This document shows, piece after piece, positions 41,795-54,264 of a DNA stretch of 64,000 bases. Below the pieces are notes generated by a model. That model was not told the DNA's origin and searched no databases. It was given only the letters and a program-made list of their open reading frames with translations. This DNA is from Notospermus geniculatus. Its lineage: Eukaryota > Nemertea > Pilidiophora > Heteronemertea > Lineidae. The translations under genes were made by a program, and so were the position numbers. The stretch is from the NCBI GenBank assembly GCA_002633025.1, contig NMRB01000866.1, positions 174,810 through 238,809 of the forward strand, read 5' to 3'. How positions within the stretch are numbered: the stretch's first letter is position 1; every line of letters starts with the position of its first letter.

Positions 41795-42067
41795 ACAGTA
41801 CGTTGCACAATTGACCTCCCTTCCGCCCGGTGCACCATGTGCGTACCACGTCCATGCAGTGTCATGCGCATACCGTCCTCGTACATTCCGCGGACGATGT
41901 GTGCCGTCATGAAAGGCAGGCAGTGAAGACGTAACGTCATTCGCCTGTGGTGAGCGAATGTCATGCAGAAGAGATGTGTGACACACCCGTACCATACGCA
42001 ATGAACTGAAGCGTACCTTCAGCGTGAAGTACGCGGATAAAGGTAGGTCAATTGTGCAACGTACTGT
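41795..42067. repeat. foldback family 6, full copy
   Basis: ACAGTACGTTGCACAATTGA at the left is mirrored by TCAATTGTGCAACGTACTGT at the right, with a GC-rich CpG-dense interior. Confidence 0.85.
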
Positions 42068-42142
42068 ACATGGACAAAAGTCATTTGTCAGTGCAGTGGA
42101 ACATAGCACACCACAGGTACAAAATGGCCGCATTCAAGTTAG

Positions 42143-42446
42143 CCATCTTTTAGCCTGACCCATCGGCAAATCCATACTTCAAACTCAACCACACACAAAG
42201 AGCAACATATGGGAAACCTCGGCGTATAGGATCGCGATGACAATAAACTGAGAGGAAAAAAGAGCTGGAAGATATCTCTGACCATCTCCCATTCCACTTC
42301 AAGCGATAGCAGATGATTACAGCAATGATAATCGGCGAAATATAAACCACAAAGAACGCGACCAGCAGGACATCCTCTCTGGGAACTACATGAAAGCTTT
42401 TGGAACTGCTTGTAAATTGATTCTTATGTCTGGGTTACTTTTTATC
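42143..42446 (-). other. unassigned membrane-like open frame
   Basis: A minus-strand frame, open from a stop at about 42,449 to a TAG near 42,160, has no convincing Met start. It reads ...SSKSFHVVPREDVLLVAFF, then a hydrophobic run VVYISPIIIAVIICY and RLKWNGRWSEI. The hydrophobic block is about 22 residues. No family recognised. It could be a fragment of a membrane-protein exon, or chance. Confidence 0.25.
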
Positions 42447-42690
42447 AATCCTTTGTTTTGCGTAAAGCAATAAGATATAAATTGAAGGAACGATCCGAAG
42501 ACTAACCACTCCATCTTTTTTATAATGGCGAAAGGAATAAATATTTCTTTTTCGTCCCAAAAAAGATTTTATCCTTTGAAGGTATTTATTACATATGGTA
42601 ATTATGGACTATACCTTGTCTCTGTTGGAAATATTTCTGAATATTTTGAAAACTTGCCTCTCTTTGCTGTTCCAAAGAAAAAAGCTTTTA

Positions 42691-42906
42691 CCCCTTAACT
42701 GTGTAATTTTTTTAGTTCTAATTTTTCTTTCTTAAAACATATTGCCAAAAAAAGCATTTGACAAACAAGGTTCCAGACGTGGTGTCCTAAGCACTGTACC
42801 ATTTCCTTGCAAGGCGTACTATAGGCCTTACGAAGCTACGATCCTCGGGTGTTTCCAGGGATTCCCTGGACTTCGCAATGACGTCCTATAGAGTTAAGGG
42901 GTTAAA
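42691..42906. repeat. TIR element family 9, copy 2
   Basis: TTTTACCCCTTAACTGTG at the left pairs with GTTAAGGGGTTAAAAA. Interior as in 33,552-33,800. Confidence 0.8.
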
Positions 42907-43377
42907 AAGGTGCTCATCTTTTTTCAGTCTTTGGTGACATCAAGTATCAGAAATTTTGATAAGGAAGCAGTTTTAACTCATCATATTTCCTTCACCTCTG
43001 ATAACTTGTCAAGATTCAAGGTGAAACTGATAGATAACTCGTGCGATATTCTAAAATTTTCGCCGAAGTGAATTCGATAGGTATCTTGGTGCACAGATGT
43101 TCCACAATTCTGTCACAGCTGGAGGTTGAGGCCAGTTATCAGCAAATAAAGACGTCACAGCGTATGATGTACCATAATGAGAAAGATGTTGGGCAGCACT
43201 AGTCATGATGGTGTAAAGTCAGAATGTGATTTTGAGTCTCTTAAGATACCACTCTACAGCGGTGCACATTGTTATGATTGGAGACCATGGCCCGTATTAT
43301 ACTCTAGTACATGTAGCCTCCTTAACTCTAAGGTCCACTTTAAGTTTTTGTATTCTGCCCAGCAATAAGGTAAACCT

Positions 43378-43735
43378 TAGGCTGCTTTTCCACGAGGCGT
43401 GTGCGGGCGCAGAGGCAGTGATGGGTGTGGGTATTGTGTTTCCACGAAACGGGCATAGAAGCGGGAGTTGATCTTCGGTGGGTGGGAATTCCCAAGAATT
43501 CAGGGGATTCCAATAAATTTATGGGAATTCCAAGAAAAGATCATGCAATACCACACGGGCAGCAAGCGGGCACAAAAAAATTGCTAGATAACCGATTCGA
43601 AAAACTGCGTCCACGCCCGTCCACCCACTCTGCAGCCGCACCTGCGTTGTGGAAACAGCTAAAGGGAAATATGTTGGATCGATTTTTTCCACCCGTGCCC
43701 ATGCCTGCACATGCCTCGTGGAAAAGCAGCCTTAG
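43378..43735. repeat. foldback element (AGGCTGCTTTTCCACGAGGC ends)
   Basis: Left AGGCTGCTTTTCCACGAGGC is mirrored by TGCCTCGTGGAAAAGCAGCC at the right; the inner arms are weaker. About 358 bp. Confidence 0.8.
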
Positions 43736-44243
43736 AGTTGAAGCTTCTAGAATACAGCCCCATGACTTTATAACATCTTTCTTTTGTAACATCTTTATTT
43801 GCGGCTACCGCCCACAAGGAAGTTGCTGCAGAGGGAACAGAGATTGAGAGTTGCAAAAGCGGTTTAAACCGACCAATTCTTGGCAATTAACAGGAATCTA
43901 TCTCCACTAGAGTTTCAATCTTCTCATCTTCCTGATCTGTTAAAATGTGGGTACATCAGCAGTTAATACCAGGAAGCTAGGACTGAGTAAGACGAGCGTG
44001 CAGTGAAGGAATTATCCGTATTAAATTCCAGGCTGAAATCAATTGAACCATGAATTTATCCAGATTACTGAACCCACTCTACAGAGAACATGGTCTGTTC
44101 ATTTCACCATGGTAATGTCGGCCGGGTTTTAGAGCACCAGTCTCAACGTTCAGCTTCTAAATGAACAAAAAATCATGGATTTATACAGGGCAATTAAGAA
44201 ATTACCAATAGAACATCCACTGGTGTCAAGGGCAGAATGAAAT

Positions 44244-44862
44244 TGTCAACACCTGGCTCTAGGCCTATCATTGTGCATCCTCATCAGATGCACTGATGAT
44301 GAAAATTTGGATACGATCCAGTCGTTTGTTTAGGTAATACTGAAATCTGAGTTTTTGTTTTGGCCGCCTGGTGGCCAAGCCAAGAATCGAATCGGACCGA
44401 AACTTGGTGTCATATGTCATCTGACATAGGGGTATATTTGTACTAAGTTTCAGGTCAATAAGCCCAGCAGTTACAAAACATGCCACGAAAAGGTAAAATT
44501 CTGAACTTTGACCTCTGTGACCTTGAAAAGTAGGTCAAATCACAAACCCGTTATATATGTTATGTATCCTCACTAGATACACCTATGATAAAAATTTTGA
44601 GATGTTCCAGTCATTTATTATTAGTTCAGGAGTTATTGCACTTTTTGTGTTTTTTGTTTTGGCCACCTGGTGGCCAAGCCGAGAATCCAATCGGACCAAA
44701 ACTTGGTGTCATAGGTCATCTGACCTTGGGGTATATATGTACCAAGTTTCAGATCAATAGCCCCAGCAGTTAAATAATATGCCATGGTAACAGATGACGG
44801 GCGGCGATGAGGGATGGAAGCTGCACCATTGTAAGAGCTCACCAGGTGAGCTAATGAAATAA
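44244..44862. repeat. CCTGGTGGCCAAGC-type repeat, two tandem units
   Basis: CCTGGTGGCCAAGCC, GAATCGAATCGGACC-like text and AACTTGGTGTCATA(T/G)GTCA occur at about 44,366 and 44,666. It closes with GAGCTCACCAGGTGAGCTAA. A third related unit is at 59,862-60,310. Confidence 0.75.
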
Positions 44863-45827
44863 TGCGCAATCATCCATTAGTTTTAGTGACCAAATATTGT
44901 ATACCTGCAGACCAACATTATTTTGCTATCACCAGGTTGAGAATCTGCAGATCAACCTGTCTGAGAGTTTTCATTTTTTAATGCATTTTACACTTGAGAG
45001 AGGTAACTAGTTTCGTACCTGGCTAAAAGTGCCCCTGAATGTAAGGGATGGACTGAAATTATCACTCTTTCTTCATGCAGTAAACATAAGCCCAGTTCAT
45101 TCTTCGACACAAGACTATTGGCATCCGACGCGCGATCAAAATCTCCCGGAGTTGATTCATTAAGTCCAGCCTACTTCAGCGACGGCAATGCTTTATGAAA
45201 TGTCTCAAGTACATGTAATTACAGTCATGCGATCGAACGCTGACCAAATCGCGCAAGGGGGGTCGGCGTCAAATGCAAGACCCCACGTCGGTCGCCGGCG
45301 ATGGTCGTGCGTCGAAGTACCGGTATGAATTAGGCTATAGACGACATCGATTTTGATTGGCAATTATGACTCATAATGACCACACTGGATTTCTGTACAT
45401 TACGATGACGACACGCTTATGACCTAGGCCTATCAGGTTTTGGACCAACAAAAAAATCCTCTCCTTGGTCAATACACGACCATAGTACAGAGCTGTAGTA
45501 CCTGACAACAAAATTATACCAGTATGTCATAGACGTGCTATACCAATAACGCCTTGAGCCAAAGTGTCGATCTGTTTACAAAATGAATCTTTAGGCCTAT
45601 ATCGTGGAATAATGGATCAGCACCAAGTACGCAAAAATCAATAGGCCTATATTTGCAATGAAGAATAATACACATTAGTACTGTGCATGCCTTTGGCAGA
45701 ACAGCTTGATGTAGTGCTTGACTCTTTATTTTACACTGAGAGTGAGAGCATATTTTCTAACATGATATTCGTACAGGAGCACCACTTAGTCCCATTGGTT
45801 TGTCTATAGACCAATGTTCCGACACAA

Positions 45828-46250
45828 GAGCAGGCGCGGATCCAGGGGGCACACCCGGCCTGTGCCCCCCCCCTCATTTTTCAGTGACCAACGTTAGAAA
45901 AACTGCCCTTTTTCAATGTGCCACAGAATTGCCTTGTAATTTGTCCCCAGATGCTGGGAAATCGCACCAACGGCCTTCTAGATTTCAAAATTTTCTGGGG
46001 GAGAAAGCTCCCACACCCCACGGTGGCTTCACGACTTTGGCGCTCGCCTTCTTCGGTCCACTGGTGGCCTTCTGTTCCCCCCTTTACCAGGATCCTGGTC
46101 TTCCCCTGAAGAGGGTTCTGCCCTTCCCTCTGTTCTCTGTGTGCATGTGTTTCAAGGAAATAGTGGCTTACTGGGTTTTAAAATTTCCCAAACAAGGAAA
46201 TTGCTCCATTCTGACAGTGGCTTATTGCCCATAGAAATTTTTCTTTTGAG
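45828..46250. repeat. GCGCGGATCCAGGGGGCAC-type repeat
   Basis: GGCGCGGATCCAGGGGGCAC and C-rich text followed by tandemly decayed CAAGGAAAT / AAATTGCC blocks. Related G-run repeats sit at about 16,190, 20,375 and 24,740. Confidence 0.5.
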
Positions 46251-48580
46251 GCACTTTGGTGTTTGTGGGAACAATNTGGAATCACTGTACCACAGATGCC
46301 AGAGCACCAGCTCCATAAAATATATAGTCTGGCCAAAATCACTTGCCTGTCATACTGTCTACGCTTAATCTATGATGCGTATCATTGGATGACAGTCCAG
46401 ATGGAGACCCTCATCAGATATTACAGTGGTATCAATGATTCAAGCCGTGCAGGCTCTCCAATGAATGCATGACTCAATTTCTTAATGCCAATATTTATAC
46501 AAAGATGGGCCATCCCACTCCCAGATTGTTGCAAAAATACTCCCAGATGACAAGTTTGCAAAGCTTTATCAGAACATGGGATATCTGAGGAATCAGTCAA
46601 ATCTTATAACCACTTCATCAATGGAGACAAATTTGTTTTGGTAGGATGCAACAACTTAAGAACCACATTATAGCCAGTTTGGGACTAATTAAGCCAAATT
46701 AGCAAGACTCTTGTCTGACTTGGACGCCATCTGAGGAGCACAACAAGGGGTAATCCAATAGACTGTGGCCGCTAATGACAATATTGACCTTTTGGTAATA
46801 ATATTGTGAGGCACTCACAAGTGACAAATCAGTCACGCTTGTACCCGACAGACACCTGAGACTGAGGCAGCCGATACACGTACCGTACGACCATAAAGGA
46901 ATCAACATAAAGGTTCAACTAACAAATTTTGCATTTTATAAATGTGGACAGTATCCCTTTAAACCTCAACAGATTTGCATTCTGACTCTTCCATATGATA
47001 GGCAAGACCCTTCTGCATGTTTAATGCAAATTTTGTCGAATTCAGACAAGTTGGTCTTATGATACAAAAGGACTGAATAAATGAGAACCCCACGAACGAT
47101 GAGAGCGCAGGGTCATCTGTGTGCATTTGAATAGGCTAACATACATTTGCTCATGGAACACTAACCGTGCTGAAAACAGCTCTGTTATCCTCAGAAATGG
47201 AAATCAGGGCATCAAGTTGACAGATTCATGTACCCCACTACCATAAAACAAGTTGAAGCTCCTGCCTATTACTTAAAGCCAAAATTCAGGCAGTGAGAGA
47301 CATCTGGTGGCAACACATGAAGTACATGTATATCCCTCACTTCGTTTGCAGTTAAACCGTTATGTTTGATTCCTTGGTATGACGCGTGTGCATGATGAGG
47401 GGATGAGAAAATAGTTCATTAATCGGCCAGCACGGAAGTTTCTTTGGTAAACTCTCCCTCTTTCTTTCATAATGAGAACAAATCCGATATGAGCCTCATC
47501 CACCTGTACCAACATCAACATTTTTAAAAGCTTTGATTCAATTAAATTACAATAACACAACATCACGCCAGGTTAAAGAAGGAAAATAATATCATGTTAT
47601 GTCTGTCTCAACTTCTGATTCTCGGGGTACAAAAATATTGACTAGACTTCGAAAACTAACCCTCCTATGCATGGCGGTACATTGCACTATAGATTTTATA
47701 CAGCTCAGTGAAGACTTTGGTTCCCAACTGTACCACCCCCTCCCCGCGGCGCTACTGTCCGTTCCACAAGAAGTGAAGATCAGCAGAAATCAACGAAGAC
47801 CACACTCAAAACTAGCAACTGATAATTTCGCAATGCTACCTGCAAAAAGCATAAACATTTAGGATATTCAGTACATAATGGCTAACAAATTATGTAGATT
47901 GGGGTGTACATGTATTGTATGTCCTAAACCACAGTACTCCCCAGACAACAAAATACATAGAAAATGAACAGAAAGGCAGAGTCATTTCTTAGGTATGAAG
48001 AGAAATAGGCCACCTCAGAATAATACGACAGACAGAAAAGGCCTATAGAAAATATACAGGCAAATTGCTAATACGGATCTTGAAAAATCCTTTGCTGTGA
48101 CTGATATGCATGTACCGATGAAGGGATTTAAGCCGATACATGGAAAACCATAAAGTATTATTTATTTCCTATGAATAATGCTTCCTGCATTCCTTCATGA
48201 AAATATGGTAAACATGGTAAAGGAAAACTACATGGAGAACAACTCTACTTTGATATTTTGAAGACTCCAACATAAAAATGTTAAAGACTCCAACATAAAA
48301 ATGTTAAACACTAATGCAGCCATCTTCTATCAGTCAATGATAACCTCAAGGACAGACCAGCATGTTGGTTGAGATCACCATTTCACTACACCTAATCAAT
48401 TCACACCGAAAATTATATAATTTATGGTACACAAAATTGCATGCGCTGGTGTAACCATACAGTACCAGTATTTTGCCACATTAATTATTCATAACCATGG
48501 CTGAAGTATACGCATTCATGCATGATTTAAATCAAATATACTACGGAATCAATCAGACCGTCACTTCATAGCATAAACAT

Positions 48581-48866
48581 ACAGTACGTTGCACAATTGA
48601 CCTACCTTTATCCACGTACTTTCCGCGTACATCACGCGGAAGGTATGCTTCAGTTCATCGCGTATGGTACGGGTGCGTCACGCATCTCTTCAGCGTGACG
48701 TCCACGTACCACGGGCGAATGACATTACGTCTTCACTGCGTGCCTTCCATGACAGCGCGGGATGTCCGCGGAAGATACGAGGACGGTACATGTACGTGCA
48801 TGACCTACATATGGTACGCAGATGGTGCGCGGTGCGGAAGGGAGGTCAATTGTGCAACGCACTGTA
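48581..48866. repeat. foldback family 6, full copy
   Basis: Same ends as 41,795-42,067. Interior GCGGAAGATACGAGGACGGT and TGCGTGCCTTCCATGACAGC. Confidence 0.85.
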
Positions 48867-48887
48867 CTATAACAATTACAGACATTC

Positions 48888-49016
48888 TGGGTGGTATTCA
48901 TAAAGTGGTTCTATCGTTAGAACCATCTTAGGCCGGTTCCAAGTGCAGTGGTTGACCACACTTGGAACCGGCCTAAGACCGTTTTAACGATAGAACCGCC
49001 TTATGAATACCACCCA
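48888..49016. repeat. near-perfect 129-bp palindrome
   Basis: TGGGTGGTATTCATAAAGTG... with the arm CTTAGGCCGGTTCCAAGTG meets CACTTGGAACCGGCCTAAG around GGTTGACC. The outer end is CTTATGAATACCACCCA. Immediately follows a family-6 element. Confidence 0.88.
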
Positions 49017-50718
49017 TCTATTTTTAATTTGCATCTGAAAGATTCTCAGGCTTATTTCTCCATTTACCTAAGAACCAGAGGTTGCATGGGCAGCATTGCA
49101 AGGCTCAATTCAAATTTACATGGACTCTCACGCATTCACTTCATTGATGGGCTAGTATTACGGTAGTGGGAAGGAGTCAGGCCTAGAGTACATGAACCTT
49201 TGAACACTACAATCAGCAATACATGGTGACAGCTGTTAATAGTAAGGCCAAATGATGTCACTTATACTATATCATGTATATCCTGATTCGTCATCGCTGG
49301 GCGGGACAGACATCTGACACATATTGCTATATGTACATGCAACACTTAAGCATGCGTCAAACATGCACCCATTTAGGAGCATAGTTGATGCAATGCACCA
49401 TTCATGCATCAGGCATGTTTCCAATTCCATGAAAACATACATTTTTTGCTAAATTACCTGATTCTATTCCAGAAAACATCAGATGCAGATGACACAAGAT
49501 CAATTGGTTGTTTTTCCTTCAACGACATACAAAGCCACGACCTACACCCTTTCCTGCCTATGACTTGTAGCATAAAGGTAAAACAAGGCCAAACCCAGAA
49601 ACATCACTGAGCCTAGCAGTAGCTCTTTTGTTTTGTTTCACAGGCAGGAGCGTGGATCCGTATCCTACTCTGGCACTTTGCCCTTCTTCTAGCCTCTTCT
49701 GGGTCCAGAGAAGGCAGGCCTCTGAATCCCGGTTTACCCTCCGGTAAAGACCATCCTTTCGAGAAGGGAGGTGCTGGGCCTGCAGTAACCCCACCCACCC
49801 ACCCCTATGCCACCGAATGGACCCCAGCTATTGAAATGATGGTTCTTTCAATAGACTGATGGTAGTGTTAACAGTGGTAGCTTTACCATCCCACTTTCCA
49901 CATTCTACATCTCTACCACTACTCCATTGACAAGTTATCTGAATACATGTATGTGGTACTAATTCTTGTATTTTTGCTCAGTATAGACATTACTACAACT
50001 CTGAACTACACACCGTTCATCATTTTGTTATCTGAAACTGTCTACTCTTGTGATGTTTTTGGTCAGAGACTTACAAACTGTAGAGTGTTGCCTCTTAATA
50101 ACAATTTTATTTTGTTTTACAACCCTGCCCTTCAGCGTATTCAGGCCTCCATGGGAAAAATTTAAAGTACTCCAGCTAGTTCCCACTATCACAAAACTCA
50201 GACAGTGACTCGTTAAAATGTTTTTTACCAAAATACAACAAACCTGAAAACTTTTCCCAAACATATGTTTTTAGACAATAGCTGCCGAGATAGAATAGAA
50301 TTATCAGCTTTCAGAGTCGGCAAACCGTGGGTCTATCAACAGACTTCTAGACTTCCCCATGATCCTATAAGCCGAGTCTCTTATCAGGCCGTTCCTCCAG
50401 GAGTGATATTGTACTCAAAGCCGTTCTAGCATATGGCATGTATGGATCAAATGCAAAAAGTTGTTTTCCCAGGCACTGAAACAGCTCAAAACAAAATACT
50501 GTCTCCCTTTTTTACAAGAAGAATGCATTATTGTCTTGCCTGAAGACATTTTTTAGTCACATATATTCTCGTTAGTGCACTCTACGTGTAACAAATGACA
50601 AATATCATTTTCCACTGATCGAACTTAGGGGCCGTCTCAAAATTACATTGATGCCAAAAAAGATGAATGACTTCATCTTTTCCCTGACCCCCTCCCCTCT
50701 TTGAAAAGATGAAGGGGG

Positions 50719-51186
50719 CAGTGTTTCCGCCAGAGGGTACTATTAAGGGTACTTTGCTAGTACCCATATTTTTCGGACTATAAGGCGCAGCTTTTTTTCA
50801 TGAAGAAGGGTCTAAAATTGGGGGTGCGCCTTATAGGGTGGTGCGCCTTATCTACAGATAGAGTCCGAAAATTTGATCAGAAGTGTCACAACAAGCTAAT
50901 TAATCATACAACCAGGTCAGTTTGATGCACAACATTGCTGTGGTTCACCTGATGACTGCGTCTTATAGAGAGGTGCGTCTTATAGGGCAGTGCGTCTTAT
51001 GTATGGATTTCGTCAAGGGTTTAGGGTGAAATTAGGGGTGGGCCTTATAGTCAGGTGCGCCCTATAGTCGCGAAAATACGGTACCCTCAAAGGAATGGAA
51101 AAGGGCCATTTTCTTTAATTTCATGGGGTTTTTGCTGATTTTGAAGAAATTAGTACCCTCAAAAAAATTTCTGGCGGAAACCCTGG
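50719..51186. mobile_element. middle nested TIR element
   Basis: CAGTGTTTCCGCCAGAGGGT at the left pairs with TTTCTGGCGGAAACCCTG at the right, with subterminal GGGTACTA / TAGTACCC. Itself interrupted at 50,761-51,083. Confidence 0.8.
50761..51083. mobile_element. inner nested TIR element with repeated GCGCCTTATAG
   Basis: TACCCATATTTTTCGGACTA at the left and TATAGTCGCGAAAATACGGT at the right. The interior repeats GTGCG(C/T)CTTATAG-like text at 50,823, 50,839, 50,958-50,998 and 51,042-51,065. Resembles the widespread 'TTTCGGACTATAA' DNA-transposon ends of vertebrates and invertebrates (from memory). Confidence 0.8.
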
Positions 51187-51797
51187 TGGGCACTTGACAT
51201 AATGGCTTTATCCATGTGGGAAGTTTATAGCTCTGACTCGTACAGTCCATAGTAGTAGGCCCATGTAGCCAGAACCTTGTTCCTTTCTGAAGACTATAAA
51301 AAAAGTCATTCTCCTGTAAAAAAGAGTGATGCCAATTTTTTCAAAAAAGATGAAGTCGGCTTCCCCAAATTGAGAACCCCCTCCCCCAGACGAAGTCACT
51401 TCGTCTTTTTTGGCATCAAAACAATTTTGAGACAGCCCCTTACAAAACAGAGAGAGACATGGGCAAGGGAGACATCTCGAACATGAAATGTTAGAAGATA
51501 AGTGCCATGTCAGAGAATCAATGGGGCTGAACTATTGCAAGGTTTCTTTTCCACACGAGTTCCACAACCGAGTAGAGGATTGCGTTCCTGTAAGCAAGAT
51601 AGTGACTGGAAAGAATGAGTAAAGATGAACTCATGTACTTGGCAAGAATTCCAAGGTGTCGTGAGATAACATAATCTCCTGTATAGTGTGTAACTGTGAG
51701 AGTATGGCGGTAAATTCCCAAACAAGAGGAGATTGATAATGCTAGTAAACGAAGCAGAATCAAGAGGCTGAAGCTATGTTTGCCACCAGGGAGAGAA

Positions 51798-52688
51798 TGA
51801 CCCGCTCCGGCAAAAGCAGACGCATGTCGCTCTTAATACAGCTTGGCAGGTTGAGACCAAATATTCGTCAGTTTTAATTCTATTTTCTGTCTATTATGAA
51901 ATCTGACCCCATAAAAAATGTTACCGGGATCCCGGCGGGATCCCACCCCACCCCAGTGGGGCCGGGTGGGCCCCAGTGGGGTGAGAAAATCCCAGTGGGG
52001 TGACTAGCTGGGATCCCGGTCTGGGCTGGGGTCAAAGTGGGGTGAGGTGGGATCCCAGTGGGGTGAGGTGGGATCCCGGTGGGGTGGGATCCCAGTGGGG
52101 TGAGAGCCTCGTTTTCATTTTTCCCGCCATTTTCAAATTTGAGTTTTGTTGCTGCATTGAAGCTCTGGGTTTCTTTCCAATTTCCAACTGATTAGGGTCC
52201 TGTCCCTGAATCTGCCCTTGTAAAGTGGAAGGGAAGAATGACTGTGATTGGTAGGTATTGCAGACATAGGCCTAGGCCGTAATTTTCATGGGAGTTTTGT
52301 GTAATTGCAGGTTTTAAAAGATGCAGTACGTCAGTGGTGTACATTCACTGTACATTCAGTGTAGGCCTACCTTCTGGGAAAAAATGGCAGACACATGGAC
52401 ATTGGCCAGGTACCAGGCCTCTACATGGCCTAATCACCCATGTAGGTAGGCCTTGGCCTAGATTAGTAGATNAAAAATCCCGGTGGGGCCCACTGGCATC
52501 CCAGTGGGGCCCCCGGTGGGGTCCCCAGCGGGGTCCCCGGTGGGACCCACCGGGGACCCCAGGCATTTTTTCTCTTGGGGAAGCAATCTATTTCTTCCAT
52601 TCTCTCCTGGTGTATCTTAGGGGCCTATGTCTTAGTTGGTTGAGGCTCACCTTCTGAGCCACATGCGTCTGCTTTTGCCAGAGCGGGT
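51798..52688. mobile_element. foldback element carrying GATCCC/GGGG minisatellites
   Basis: GACCCGCTCCGGCAAAAGCA at the left is mirrored by TGCTTTTGCCAGAGCGGGTC at the right. G-rich minisatellites lie at 51,925-52,105 and C/G-rich ones at 52,473-52,563. A single N is at 52,472. Confidence 0.8.
51925..52105. repeat. G-rich minisatellite, about 21-bp unit
   Basis: Repeated TGGGATCCCAGTGGGGTGAG with variants. Contains many GGGG runs on the plus strand. Confidence 0.85.
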
Positions 52689-52777
52689 CACATATAGTTT
52701 CCCCCTTTCAATGTCAAGGGAGGAAGCTTAGTCCTAGATTTCCAGGCAGACAATTCCTTTATTTCTTTGAGAGCTTT

Positions 52778-52935
52778 GATTGGCCCAATCTTACCATGTT
52801 TCCGAGAGAAAGATTCTGATTGGCTAATATCATTAGGCCTGGCTGGCTCATTTATCATTAGGTTTTGATTGGCCCATAAATCATCAGGTTTTGATTGGTC
52901 CATATTATTTCATGATATGGGCCAATCAAAACAGG
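52778..52935. promoter_or_regulatory. cluster of CCAAT/ATTGG motifs
   Basis: GATTGGCCCAATC, GATTGGCT, GATTGGCC, GATTGGTCC and GGCCAATC occur within about 150 bp. These match the NF-Y core, but the similar contexts (TTTTGATTGG) suggest a decayed short repeat. No promoter is shown. Confidence 0.35.
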
Positions 52936-53781
52936 TCCTCTCTTGTCTATTTTTGATATAACGAAGAAGGGAAGATATCATTGATTAGCGTAAACATAAG
53001 TAATTTGCATGTAAAAGTATTGCGGCTGTCTTGTCCCAATCAATGAGTGGAGCATTTCAAACAAAACTGTCCCATACCCTTTTAAGATTGGCATTACATT
53101 CAGTCCGCAGCAGGCAATCAATCCGTTCTCAGAATCTGATGATGCCTCCAGCAATGTCATGATTGCCAGCAATAACATACATCACCAGGATCTGTTTCCT
53201 CATTCTCTACAGATCAATCCCCATTTGGCAGAAAGAGTTGACCAGAGGGTGAAACATGGACGATGAGGACAGGCCTAATCAGTGTAATGAGAGGTACACC
53301 AATATATGAAAATTGATATGTACCAGATACTGCGAATATGTCTGCGTCTTTTGCTTTTTGCGCCAATGGTATTATAAAAATGTTGTCCGAAATGTCGTGT
53401 GACATACCGAATGTCCCACCGCCGGGATGGTATGTGTCCCGAGGCTTTGCGAGGGAGACATATCATTCCAAAGTGGGGACATGAGGTATGTCACCCGACA
53501 TTGAGGGCAGCATTTTTTATCTCGTACCGAAAGTCTAGTTGATTGAAAAGGACTTTCTTTTATGAAAAATTCAAATCAATGCCAAAATTAAGGACAAGAA
53601 ATGACGTGACGTAATGCATCCACACTGCATTCACGTGTACTCAGTGAAATGACGCAACGCGACGCAACGTCACATGCTGAGTGTTGCCACTGGACTGAGT
53701 GTGTTCAATGCAAGACCCAACTGGCCCCGGCCAAGAGTTGGGGACGTTTTGAGTTAACCATTTTGCATCAAGGCTACTGCT

Positions 53782-54264
53782 TAGGCCATACCAATTTGAT
53801 TGTTCGTTTAACGGATTGTTAGGCCATACATGATGGAGCATGAGGGCGAAAAAAAAAGAAAAAAAATGCAAACCATAAGTTATGTGGTCACACAAGGGTG
53901 AGTGTGAAGGTAAAAAATGAAGTTCTCAGGCCTAAAATCCAAGGATTTGGGGTTTTTAAGGGTAGCATGGCCAAGAGCAGTGATCGATGGCAATGTCAAT
54001 GAATTTATGCCCTGCCTCTGCTGCTGGCATCTCCTATTCACTTTGACGATGTTTGATGAGTTCATGCCTGTATATTTTTCCCCAAAATGGCGTTTTGAGC
54101 ATGCGGGCGGTTAAAAAAACAAAGCCTTCCCGCATGTGCAAAAAATTTTTTTTTCGAATTTAGAGCATTTTAAACATGCGGGAGCAAAAAAATTTTTTTT
54201 CACTTTTGGGATTTTGGGCATGAGGGAAATCCGTTAAACGAACAATCAAATTGGTATGGCCTTA
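53782..54264. repeat. TIR element (TAGGCCATACCAATTTGATT)
   Basis: TAGGCCATACCAATTTGATT and TTCGTTTAACGGAT at the left are exactly mirrored at 54,227-54,264. Poly-A/poly-T-rich interior with repeated GCATGAGGG / GCATGCGGG. Confidence 0.85.

Larger units (their letters stand above)
50626..51442. mobile_element. outer of three nested TIR elements
   Basis: TAGGGGCCGTCTCAAAATTA at the left pairs with AATTTTGAGACAGCCCCTTA at the right; both arms continue into GATGCCAAAAAAGATGAA and its complement. Interrupted by the element at 50,719-51,186. Confidence 0.85.
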
